DNA of 64,000 nucleotides from JALYXI01 sp963795835 (GTDB lineage: Bacteria; Acidobacteriota; Terriglobia; Bryobacterales; Bryobacteraceae): contig CAWCJC010000003.1 in the NCBI GenBank assembly GCA_963795835.1, positions 248,001-312,000 on the forward strand, in the 5' to 3' direction. Each line of letters begins with the position of its first letter. Position 1 is the first letter of the stretch. This document shows positions 53,328-60,389 of the stretch, in pieces. The notes beneath the pieces are model-generated. The model was not told the origin of the DNA. It did no database searches and saw only the letters and a list, made by a program, of their open reading frames with translations. A program made the translations under genes and the position numbers.

Positions 53328-54071
53328 TTAATGCGCCTCTTCGTGGGCGACAGCGCTGCCGACGTAGACCATCGTGAGAAGCGCGAAGATGTACGCCTGC
53401 AGGAAACCGACGAACACGTGCAGGCCCATAAAAACAGCGGGTGCGATCAAATAAGTAAGGCTAAGAAAGACGATGGTGACCTTTTCGCCCGCAAACATAT
53501 TCGCGAAAAGCCGGATGGTCAGGGAGAGGGGCCGGGCCAAGTGACTGATGATTTCGATGGGGATCATCAGCGGAGCAAGCCAGATGCTGGGGCCGGCAAA
53601 ATGAGCGGCGTATTTGCCAACGCCATTGGTGCGAATGCCCATCCAGTTGTAATAAAGAAAGACGATGAGAGCGCAACCGGCGGGAACATACGGAACCTGC
53701 GTCGGTGATTCCAGCCCCGGGATGGTGCCAATCAGATTGCAGATCAGAATAAAGATGAACAGAGTACCGAAAAGCGGCAGGTAATCCGGACCATCGTGGC
53801 CGATATTATCCTCGGCTGTGCCGCGAAGGAATGTATAGAGCTCTTCGAAAAGATGCTGCAGGGTTGAGGGGCGATCAACCGAAAGGCGGGATCGCAGGAA
53901 AGCGAAGAGCACCACGATGATCAGTGCGACCAGAATCTGCATCACGATGAAGTTTGCCCACGGGCGATCGGGATGGGCGGTCTCAATATGGAGCAGCCCG
54001 AGGAAGCTGTTGGCGGGGCCGGCAAGATGGTCGTTAAAGAGGCGTGTCAGCCAGATTTCTTCATCGTTCAT
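53328..54071 (-). CDS. atpB: ATP synthase subunit a
   Basis: 247 aa with five to six transmembrane helices. The conserved region LICNLIGTIPGLESPTQ, then PIEIISHLARPLSLTIRLFANMFAGE with the essential Arg (SLTIRLFANM), and QAYIFALLTMVYVG near the end define subunit a. It forms the two half-channels that carry protons past the c-ring. It overlaps atpI by 11 bases and precedes atpE. Confidence 0.95.
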   Translation of the reverse strand: MNDEEIWLTRLFNDHLAGPANSFLGLLHIETAHPDRPWANFIVMQILVALIIVVLFAFLRSRLSVDRPSTLQHLFEELYTFLRGTAEDNIGHDGPDYLPLFGTLFIFILICNLIGTIPGLESPTQVPYVPAGCALIVFLYYNWMGIRTNGVGKYAAHFAGPSIWLAPLMIPIEIISHLARPLSLTIRLFANMFAGEKVTIVFLSLTYLIAPAVFMGLHVFVGFLQAYIFALLTMVYVGSAVAHEEAH

Positions 54072-54411
54072 ATTTCAGTTCGAAAATAGCTTCGAGTACC
54101 ACCGCGCCAACCGACAGGAAAAGTCCAGCCGAGGCCGCGGGAAGGCTGATTTTCGTAAACTTCAGGATAACAAACGCACCCGCGACGAGGAGGACGAAGC
54201 GGAAAAGCATCCAAGCGACGGCTCCGGGGAGTCCCGTTGAGTTCGGTGTGCCGAGCAGGTTCACAACGGCGTGGAGCCGACGGAAATTCCAGAAGGAAGC
54301 GAGGGCTCCGAGGGCGAATCCAACGGCGCCGGGCCATCCTTTATAGAGTCCGAAGCCGAAAGTGCCGGCTAGCGCGAGAAGCGCGAGAGACGAATAGAAT
54401 CTGCGTATCAC
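54061..54411 (-). CDS. atpI: ATP synthase I-like membrane protein
   Basis: 116 aa with four short transmembrane helices (LALLALAGTFGFGLYKGWPGAVGFALGALASFWNFRRLH is the typical first half). Size, topology and place directly upstream of atpB match the AtpI/UncI family, thought to help c-ring assembly. Its 3' end overlaps atpB. Sequence conservation in this family is low, so position carries much of the call. Confidence 0.75.
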   Translation of the reverse strand: MIRRFYSSLALLALAGTFGFGLYKGWPGAVGFALGALASFWNFRRLHAVVNLLGTPNSTGLPGAVAWMLFRFVLLVAGAFVILKFTKISLPAASAGLFLSVGAVVLEAIFELKYER

Positions 54412-54416
54412 ACGGC

Positions 54417-54629
54417 TCAGGGTTGCTGCGATTCGCGGATCGCTTCGATCATGCCGGCTACAATGCCCAATCCCAGAAATACGTATTGCAGAAACGTGGT
54501 GTGGAAGAGTTTGTCCAGGCCATAGCCAATGCCCCAGCCGACGAGCGCGGAAACGGGAAGCAGGAAAGCGAGGCCAGTGTATTGAGCGAAACCGCCATCG
54601 CCCGGCGGTTTAGGCATTGGCGCACTCAA
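54417..54629 (-). CDS. AtpZ-like small Fo-associated membrane protein
   Basis: 70 aa with two transmembrane helices: FAQYTGLAFLLPVSALVGWGIGYGLDKLFHTTFLQYVFLGLGIVAGMIEAIRE. The GWGIGYGLDKLF...FLGLGIVAG pattern is that of the AtpZ/AtpQ family (DUF-type F0F1-ATPase accessory), usually just upstream of atpI. Here the order atpZ-atpI-atpB-atpE fits. Its start lies inside the end of hemD. Confidence 0.75.
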   Translation of the reverse strand: MSAPMPKPPGDGGFAQYTGLAFLLPVSALVGWGIGYGLDKLFHTTFLQYVFLGLGIVAGMIEAIRESQQP

Positions 54630-55401
54630 GAACCAGGATGCCCATTTTGGGGTGCGACGGCTCCATGGTTACCGGGAAATTTTCTTCGCGGAGCGCTTCG
54701 GAAGTGGTGGGACCAATGGAGCCGATCTTCATGCGCGCGAGCTTATCACGGACGGCAGATTCCAGACCTTCCTCCTGGGCGATTTGGAGGAGGTGCGCGA
54801 CTTGGATGGAGGTGGTGAAGAGCGCGACATCGAATTCGCCTCGGGCGAGGCGGTGGACTGCTTCGCGGAGGGGCGCTGTATCTTCCGGGAGTTCCCATTG
54901 ATACACAGGGACAGACGTGACATCCCGGTTTTGGGACTTCAGGCCTTCGATCAGTTCGGGACTGGTGCGGCCGTATTCCTGAATTGCGATTCGGCGCTCC
55001 GGGCGGGGGGCCATGGCGGCGAGGATTTCTCGCCAGGTGTTTGGTTCCGGGATGAGAATGATCTCCCGGCCCTGCGCCGGGACCACATTCCATTCACGAA
55101 GGACGGCCATGGGTTTCGGACCTCTGGCGATTACGGTTAATTGGGTCAGAGCCGATTTTAGGCGCCCGTCAAGAAGCTTGTCTAGATATCTTGTCCCTAC
55201 GCCAGTGAGCAGGATCAACGCGTCGAACTCGCCTGCTTCCAGGCGGGTTCCGAAGGTGAGGGCCGGGGCGTTGCGTTCCAGTGGGACTTCACGCATGGAG
55301 GGTGCGACGAAAGGGTCGCCACCCTGTTTGCGGATCAGGGTTGCCATTTCGACGGCTCGGCGGCTTTCGAGCGCAAGCACGCGTTGGTTGACGAAGGGCA
55401 C
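54610..55401 (-). CDS. hemD: Uroporphyrinogen-III synthase (HemD)
   Basis: 263 aa. LALESRRAVEMATLIRKQGGDPFVAPSMREVPL begins the first lobe, LILLTGVGTRYLDKLL and IARGPKPMAVLREWNV follow, and the second lobe holds VALFTTSIQVAHLLQIAQEEGL and KIGSIGPTTSEALREENFP. HemD closes and inverts ring D of hydroxymethylbilane to make uroporphyrinogen III in the tetrapyrrole pathway. The family is poorly conserved, but the lobe motifs are clear. It is transcribed ahead of the ATP synthase Fo genes, an unusual pairing, and overlaps atpZ by 20 bases. Confidence 0.85.
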   Translation of the reverse strand: MPFVNQRVLALESRRAVEMATLIRKQGGDPFVAPSMREVPLERNAPALTFGTRLEAGEFDALILLTGVGTRYLDKLLDGRLKSALTQLTVIARGPKPMAVLREWNVVPAQGREIILIPEPNTWREILAAMAPRPERRIAIQEYGRTSPELIEGLKSQNRDVTSVPVYQWELPEDTAPLREAVHRLARGEFDVALFTTSIQVAHLLQIAQEEGLESAVRDKLARMKIGSIGPTTSEALREENFPVTMEPSHPKMGILVLECANA

Positions 55402-55478
55402 CTTTTAATTCTGACGTAGATGGCGGAGAGATGCTGGGAACTTCGGCAATTTTTTCGGGTTGTCTTGCCGGGTGGACA

Positions 55479-55504
55479 AGCGTTCCCTTACGGTCACTGC
55501 TCTG
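55479..55504. repeat. Short dispersed repeat, copy 2
   Basis: Matches 186-211 at 23 of 26 positions (AAGCGTTCCCTT, then CGGT, AC and GCTCTG conserved). It lies in the non-coding 55402-55602 region upstream of hemD, directly before the tandem repeats at 55508. Confidence 0.5.
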
Positions 55505-55507
55505 AAG

Positions 55508-55600
55508 TGAGGTTTTGCGTTTTAAGGAGTTTACGGCGGGTGAGGTTTGCGTTTTATAAGGAGTTTGTCGCGGGTGCGGTTCTAAGGAGTTTGTTGCGGG
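55508..55600. repeat. Three imperfect tandem repeats upstream of hemD
   Basis: Three units (55508-55540, 55541-55574, 55575-55600) share TGAGGTTTxGCGTTTTA and AAGGAGTTTNNNGCGGG; the third lacks the central part. They fill the gap between hemD and the aminotransferase gene. They may be operator-like sites for the hemD-atp operon or simple slippage products. Confidence 0.6.
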
Positions 55601-55602
55601 TT

Positions 55603-56766
55603 CTATGAATCTTGTTTCAGGCGGCTGAGGCGCTCTCCTGCCGCGTCCAGGGTTTCGAACTTTTTGCAGAAGCAGAAACGCATTTGCTGCGCACCGTCTT
55701 TTGGGTCGGAGTAGAAGCTTGAACCTGGTACGCCGATCACGCCGATGTGTTCGAGTAAGTGGTGGGCGAAGGCGAAATCGCTGGCGAAGCCGAACTTTGA
55801 GATGTCGGTCATCACATAGTAGGCTCCCGTGGGGTTCGCGCATTGGAAACCGGCGCGTTCCAGCAGGGGGAGCAGGCGGTCTTTGCGCTCGCGGTACTCT
55901 TCCGCCAAACCGGCGAAGTAGCCGTCATCCAGGCCGAGCGCGATCGCGCTGGCATGCTGCAGCGGTGAGGCGGCGCCTACTGTGAGAAAGTCGTGAACCT
56001 TGCGAATTGAATCGGTAAGGGCTGGCGACGCGATAACCCAACCTACCCGCCAACCGGTGACGGAGAATGTCTTGCTCATGCTGTTCACCAAAATCGAGCG
56101 ATCGCGCAGGCCGGGGATGGTGATCATCGGGATGTGTTGCGCGCCTTCATAGGTGATGTGTTCGTAGATTTCGTCGGTGATGGCGAGAGCGTCGAACTCC
56201 TGGCAGAGCCGTCCGATTGCTTCGAGTTCGGGCCGTGTGAAGACTTTACCGGTGGGATTGTTCGGGGAGTTGATGATGATCGCTTTGGTGCGGGGGGAGA
56301 ATGCCTGGCGCAATTCCTGTTCGTCGAAGGTCCAGAGCGGAGCCTGCAGGCGGACGGTTTTGCGGATGGCTCCGCAGAGCTTAATATCGGGATCGTAATT
56401 CTCGTAATACGGCTCGAAGACGATGACTTCGTCGCCGTGGTTGACTGTGGCGAGAAGGCTGGCCACCATGCCTTCAGTGGCTCCGCAGACTACGGTGATC
56501 TCGCGTTCAGGGTCGGCTTCAAAGTTGTAGGTGCGTTTGTATTTAGCGGCGATGGCGTCGCGCAAGGCCTTCGCGCCCCAAGTAATGCTGTATTGGTTGA
56601 TGTCACTTTCGATCGCGGCGCGGGCGGCGTCCTTGATGGCCCGCGGAGCACCGAAATCCGGGAAGCCCTGTGCAAGGTTCACGGCGTTATGGCGTAGGGC
56701 GAGGCGGCTCATCTCACGGATGACGGACTCTGTGAAGCGGCTGGTTCTTTCGCTCTGAAATCGCAT
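55603..56766 (-). CDS. Class I/II pyridoxal-phosphate aminotransferase
   Basis: 387 aa from the ATG at 56766; a longer open frame upstream has no homology. Fold type I hallmarks: NLAQGFPDFGAP (N-terminal substrate part), NQYSITWGAKALRDAIA, NSPNNPTGKVF, DEIYEHITYEG and the PLP-lysine motif SMSKTFSVTGWRVGW (Lys in SKTF). The YbdL/kynurenine-type methionine-glutamine transaminase group fits best. Substrate not determined. It is divergent from the DUF4440 gene only 30 bases away. Confidence 0.9.
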   Translation of the reverse strand: MRFQSERTSRFTESVIREMSRLALRHNAVNLAQGFPDFGAPRAIKDAARAAIESDINQYSITWGAKALRDAIAAKYKRTYNFEADPEREITVVCGATEGMVASLLATVNHGDEVIVFEPYYENYDPDIKLCGAIRKTVRLQAPLWTFDEQELRQAFSPRTKAIIINSPNNPTGKVFTRPELEAIGRLCQEFDALAITDEIYEHITYEGAQHIPMITIPGLRDRSILVNSMSKTFSVTGWRVGWVIASPALTDSIRKVHDFLTVGAASPLQHASAIALGLDDGYFAGLAEEYRERKDRLLPLLERAGFQCANPTGAYYVMTDISKFGFASDFAFAHHLLEHIGVIGVPGSSFYSDPKDGAQQMRFCFCKKFETLDAAGERLSRLKQDS

Positions 56767-56796
56767 GGAATCTTGTATCGTGCCACAATAGCCGCG

Positions 56797-57201
56797 ATGC
56801 GAACTTTTTTCCTGATTCTTGGACTTGCAGTGACAGCGGCGGGCGCCGTTACCATCGAGCAAACGGAGCGCGAATTCGGCAAGGCGCTTTCGTCGAACGA
56901 CATGGCGACGCTTGATAAATTGCTCGCTCCTGAGATGACCTACACTCACTCGACGGGCAACACGGATTCGAAAGACACCTATTTGGGCTCGCTGAAGAGC
57001 GGCAACCAAAAGTACACGCAATTTGAGTACGGCAAGATGGAGACGAAGAGTTACGGCAATACAGCGCTGGTCTTTGCCGATGTTCAGGTGAAGTCAGTGA
57101 CAAAGGGAACGCCGGGCGAAAGCCACTTGAAGATTATTCACGTGTGGGTGAAAAAAGGTGGCAGGTGGCAGTTAGTGGCGCATCAGTCGACTAAGCTGTA
57201 G
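56797..57201 (+). CDS. Exported DUF4440/SnoaL-like protein
   Basis: 134 aa from the ATG at 56797. A signal peptide (MRTFFLILGLAVTAAGA) precedes an NTF2-like/DUF4440 domain: EREFGKALSSNDMATLDKLLAPEMTYTHSTGNTDSKDTYLG and HVWVKKGGRWQLVAHQSTKL. The fold serves many unrelated reactions, so no substrate can be given. The next gene starts three bases later, so they form an operon. Confidence 0.85.
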   Translation: MRTFFLILGLAVTAAGAVTIEQTEREFGKALSSNDMATLDKLLAPEMTYTHSTGNTDSKDTYLGSLKSGNQKYTQFEYGKMETKSYGNTALVFADVQVKSVTKGTPGESHLKIIHVWVKKGGRWQLVAHQSTKL

Positions 57202-57204
57202 AGC

Positions 57205-58722
57205 ATGGAGATTTCGCGGCGATATTTTTTCCAAGGCGCATTGCTTGCCGGAGCGGTTCCGGCGGCAGGCTTCGGGAGCGTGCCTTCGTTGCGCGCACTG
57301 GGTTACAAACCTTACTACAACAAGCTGAACGTCGCGGCAATTGGGTGCGGCGGTCAGGGCGGCGTGGATCTGAACGACGCGGCGAAGACCGAGAACATCG
57401 TCGCACTCTGCGATGTAGATGAAATGCGCGCGGCGGCGAATTTTCAAAAGTTTGCAAAGGCGCCGAAGTACAAAGATTTTCGCGTGATGCTCGATAAGGA
57501 AGGGAAGAATATCGACGCTTGCACGATCGGCATTCCGGATCATATGCATGCGACCGTGGCGCTGAACTGCATGCAGCGCGGCAAGCACGTCTATGTAGAG
57601 AAGCCGCTTACGCGCACGCCCTGGGAGGCGAGACTGTTGGCGGACGCGGCGGTGAAGTATAAGGTCGCGACGCAGATGGGGAACCAGGGATACTCGCACG
57701 AGAGCATCCGGACGGCGGCGGAAATAGTGTGGTCTGGCGCGATTGGTGATGTGACGGAGGTGCATGTGTCGGCTTCGCCGGGTACACATCCAACTGGTCT
57801 GCAGACGGCGCCGGCGGAGAAAAGCGTTCCTGATACGCTCGATTGGAATCTCTGGCTCGGCGAGGGCGCAATGCGGCCTTATGCGGCGGAATATACGCCC
57901 TATAACTGGCGCGGATTTTTCGATTTCGGGACAGGGCAGATTGGGAATTGGGGAATCCACACGATGGGTCCGGTGAACCTGGCGTTGCAGTTGGGCGCGC
58001 CGGTGAGCGTGGAGATGGTGAAGGTGACGGGCAGCAGTAAGCTGACCTTTCCGGAGCGCGCGGTGCTGAAGTTTCACTTCGCCGCTCGGGGTGAAATGCC
58101 ACCCGTGACGATCTACTGGCACGATTCGGCCAGGCCCGGTGATGAGGAAGCGTTCCATGTGCCGGGTATGGAAAACGAAACGATTCTGCCTGCCAGCGAC
58201 AACTTGGGGGACAAGGGGCGAGGGCTCGGGGCAACAGCGAGACGAGGAGCCCAAGCGCCGCGCCCCCCGCGCAACCCTAACGCGCCTCGGGTAGGCGCAG
58301 GAGGTCCCGGCGTTCCCGTGTATGGGCCGGGCAACACGGAGCCGGCGAAGCCGGGTATCCTGACTGGTAACGGTGCTGTTTTCGTTGGGACGAAAGGCCT
58401 GATGGCGACCGTGGCCCGCGGGGAAGGCGTACAGTTGCTGCCGGAAGCGCGATGGAAAGAGTACGTACTGCCGCCACCGCTGTTGACGCGGTCGCCAGGA
58501 CATATGTTGGATTGGGTTCGCGCCTGTAAGGGCGGGGACGCATCCTGTTCGGATTTCAAAGTATCGGCCCCGTTCGCCGAGTGGATGGTGCTGGGTGTAA
58601 TTGCGTTTCGGGTCCCGGGAAAGCTCGATTGGGATGCGAAGAACTTGCGGTTCACCAACAGCGCCGAAGCCAACCGTTATGTGAAACCTCAGTTTCGCAA
58701 AGGTTGGGAGCTAACGCTTTAG
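57205..58722 (+). CDS. Tat-exported Gfo/Idh/MocA family oxidoreductase
   Basis: 505 aa. A twin-arginine signal (EISRRYFFQGALLAGAVPAAGF) is followed by a Rossmann domain (LNVAAIGCGGQGGVDLNDAAKTENIVALCDVDEMRA) with GxGxxG-like GCGGQG, and the catalytic VYVEKPLT motif. A C-terminal beta-sheet domain binds substrate. A Pro/Arg/Gly-rich insertion lies at ~335-385 (ARRGAQAPRPPRNPNAPRVG). Tat export of a folded NAD(P) enzyme is typical of acidobacterial and planctomycete sugar-processing sets. Substrate unknown. Follows the DUF4440 gene. Confidence 0.9.
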   Translation: MEISRRYFFQGALLAGAVPAAGFGSVPSLRALGYKPYYNKLNVAAIGCGGQGGVDLNDAAKTENIVALCDVDEMRAAANFQKFAKAPKYKDFRVMLDKEGKNIDACTIGIPDHMHATVALNCMQRGKHVYVEKPLTRTPWEARLLADAAVKYKVATQMGNQGYSHESIRTAAEIVWSGAIGDVTEVHVSASPGTHPTGLQTAPAEKSVPDTLDWNLWLGEGAMRPYAAEYTPYNWRGFFDFGTGQIGNWGIHTMGPVNLALQLGAPVSVEMVKVTGSSKLTFPERAVLKFHFAARGEMPPVTIYWHDSARPGDEEAFHVPGMENETILPASDNLGDKGRGLGATARRGAQAPRPPRNPNAPRVGAGGPGVPVYGPGNTEPAKPGILTGNGAVFVGTKGLMATVARGEGVQLLPEARWKEYVLPPPLLTRSPGHMLDWVRACKGGDASCSDFKVSAPFAEWMVLGVIAFRVPGKLDWDAKNLRFTNSAEANRYVKPQFRKGWELTL

Positions 58723-58750
58723 GATTTGCGATTTCAAGGAGAACGGACGA

Positions 58751-60178
58751 GTGAACGAACTGCACGACTTTCTGAACCTGAGCTATACGGAGCTCGAAGA
58801 ACTGAACCTGAAAGCGAAAGATCAGCGTATGAAGCGCGTGGCTGGCGGCAAGATTCAGGAAGAGCGCCTCAAGTACCTTACAGATGAGAAGCGCATCAAA
58901 GCGGTAACTGTGCTTTTCAGCGATCTGGAAGGGCGGCTGCACATGTTGGACTATGACAAGAAATTCCTTGTCAAGAGTTGGGACAACCTCACATTCGACG
59001 GATCATCGATCCGAGGATTCACGGCGCAACGGGAAAGCGATCTACGCCTCAATATGGACTGGAGCTCCTTCTACTGGGCGCCCGCCGATATTTTCGGTGC
59101 GGGCAAGGTGTTGGTCTTCGGCGAAGTAATCGACAAGGATGGCAGCCCCTACAGCGCGGACATCCGCGGTGTGCTGAAGCAATATGCCACGGGACTGTAC
59201 GAGACCAAGGGCTACACCTTGAATGCCGCCAACGAGATTGAGGGGTTCCTCTTCGAAGGCAAGGACGCGGAGCGAAATTACCACCATCACCACAAGTTCG
59301 AATATGTAAACACGGGCGGCTATTACCACTCGCTGCCCGGCGATCCGCTGCGCACGTTTATCGATACGGCAGCCGAAGTTCAGCGGGCGATGGGTTTCCA
59401 GAACGAGAAAGACCATCCGGAAGTTGCGCCCTCTCAGTTCGAGATTAATTACAGTTATGCAGAAGTCGTTGCAGCGGCAGATCAAATTCAGCTCTATAAG
59501 CTGATTTGCCGTCAGGTGGCGACCAGAATGGGCCTGACCGCCAGTTTTCTGCCGAAGCCGGTGGTGGGCGTGAACGGAAACGGAATGCACACCAACGTGT
59601 CGATCACGGAGAACGGGAAGAATCTGATGTGGGATCCGAACGGCGTGGAAAAGGTGAGTAAATTCGGCTGGGACTTTGTGGACCGAATTCTCACCCACGG
59701 AAACGATATCTGTTTATTGCTCAATGCAAGTGTAAACGCTTACCGGCGGCTAGACCCGCATTTCGAGGCGCCAAACCAGATTAAAGCGTCGGCAACGGAT
59801 CGCGGTTCAATGGTGCGGATACCGATTGGAAACGAGCGGAGTTCAAGGGTGGAGGTGCGGTCCGTAGCGCCGGATGCGAACCCCTACATGGTACTGCTCA
59901 GCGTCTTCCGGACCGGGCTGGACGGGCAGATTGCGAATATGGATAATCTGCGTGGTGCGGACCGTTATTTGCCGGACAACATTTACGACGCGCTTGCGAA
60001 TTTTCGCAATGCGGAGTGGTCGACGAAGCTTCTGGGCGCCGATGTAAAGGCTCGATACGCGGACTTGAAACAGGCTTCGGCAGACCGGTGCGCGCGGCTA
60101 CTGGGGACCGTGGTCAAGGTGCCGGAGGTGCAGTACCATCACGAAGTGTACAACCAATATCTTTGGAATCAGTTCTAG
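58751..60178 (+). CDS. glnA: Glutamine synthetase
   Basis: 475 aa from a GTG with AAGGAGAA upstream. The beta-grasp signature is FDGSSIRGFTAQRESDLRL, followed by metal-ligand regions and the ATP-binding signature KPVVGVNGNGMHTNVS. RIPIGNERSSRVEVRSVAPDANPYMVLL is the catalytic arginine region. The first ~50 residues are a helical extension (TELEELNLKAKDQRMKRV) not seen in E. coli GlnA. No Tyr in the usual adenylylation motif is visible, so regulation probably differs. It combines ammonium and glutamate into glutamine. A hairpin follows. Confidence 0.92.
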   Translation: MNELHDFLNLSYTELEELNLKAKDQRMKRVAGGKIQEERLKYLTDEKRIKAVTVLFSDLEGRLHMLDYDKKFLVKSWDNLTFDGSSIRGFTAQRESDLRLNMDWSSFYWAPADIFGAGKVLVFGEVIDKDGSPYSADIRGVLKQYATGLYETKGYTLNAANEIEGFLFEGKDAERNYHHHHKFEYVNTGGYYHSLPGDPLRTFIDTAAEVQRAMGFQNEKDHPEVAPSQFEINYSYAEVVAAADQIQLYKLICRQVATRMGLTASFLPKPVVGVNGNGMHTNVSITENGKNLMWDPNGVEKVSKFGWDFVDRILTHGNDICLLLNASVNAYRRLDPHFEAPNQIKASATDRGSMVRIPIGNERSSRVEVRSVAPDANPYMVLLSVFRTGLDGQIANMDNLRGADRYLPDNIYDALANFRNAEWSTKLLGADVKARYADLKQASADRCARLLGTVVKVPEVQYHHEVYNQYLWNQF

Positions 60179-60202
60179 CACGTACTTGCTAAATGGTCTA
60201 CT

Positions 60203-60234
60203 AAAGCCGGTATAAACTTTCCTATATCGGCTTT
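60203..60234 (+). terminator. Hairpin after glnA
   Basis: AAAGCCGGTATA (60203-60214) and TATATCGGCTTT (60223-60234) form a 12-bp stem with one G-T pair and an 8-base loop. There is no strong T-tract beyond CTTT. It lies 24 bases past the glnA stop. The rest of 60235-60389 is AT-richer non-coding DNA with no clear feature. Confidence 0.6.
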
Positions 60235-60389
60235 GGAAGTCAGTGCTATCCAGTACATTTCGTCTGGTGCTTTCCAGTATTAACTTTCGCATTACTTCCT
60301 GCTGTAGTGAGTGAGAATCTTTACCGGCAAACTTCACTGGTATTCATCCTTGTAGTCACCGAATTTACATTCAAAGGTCACTCGCTCAC

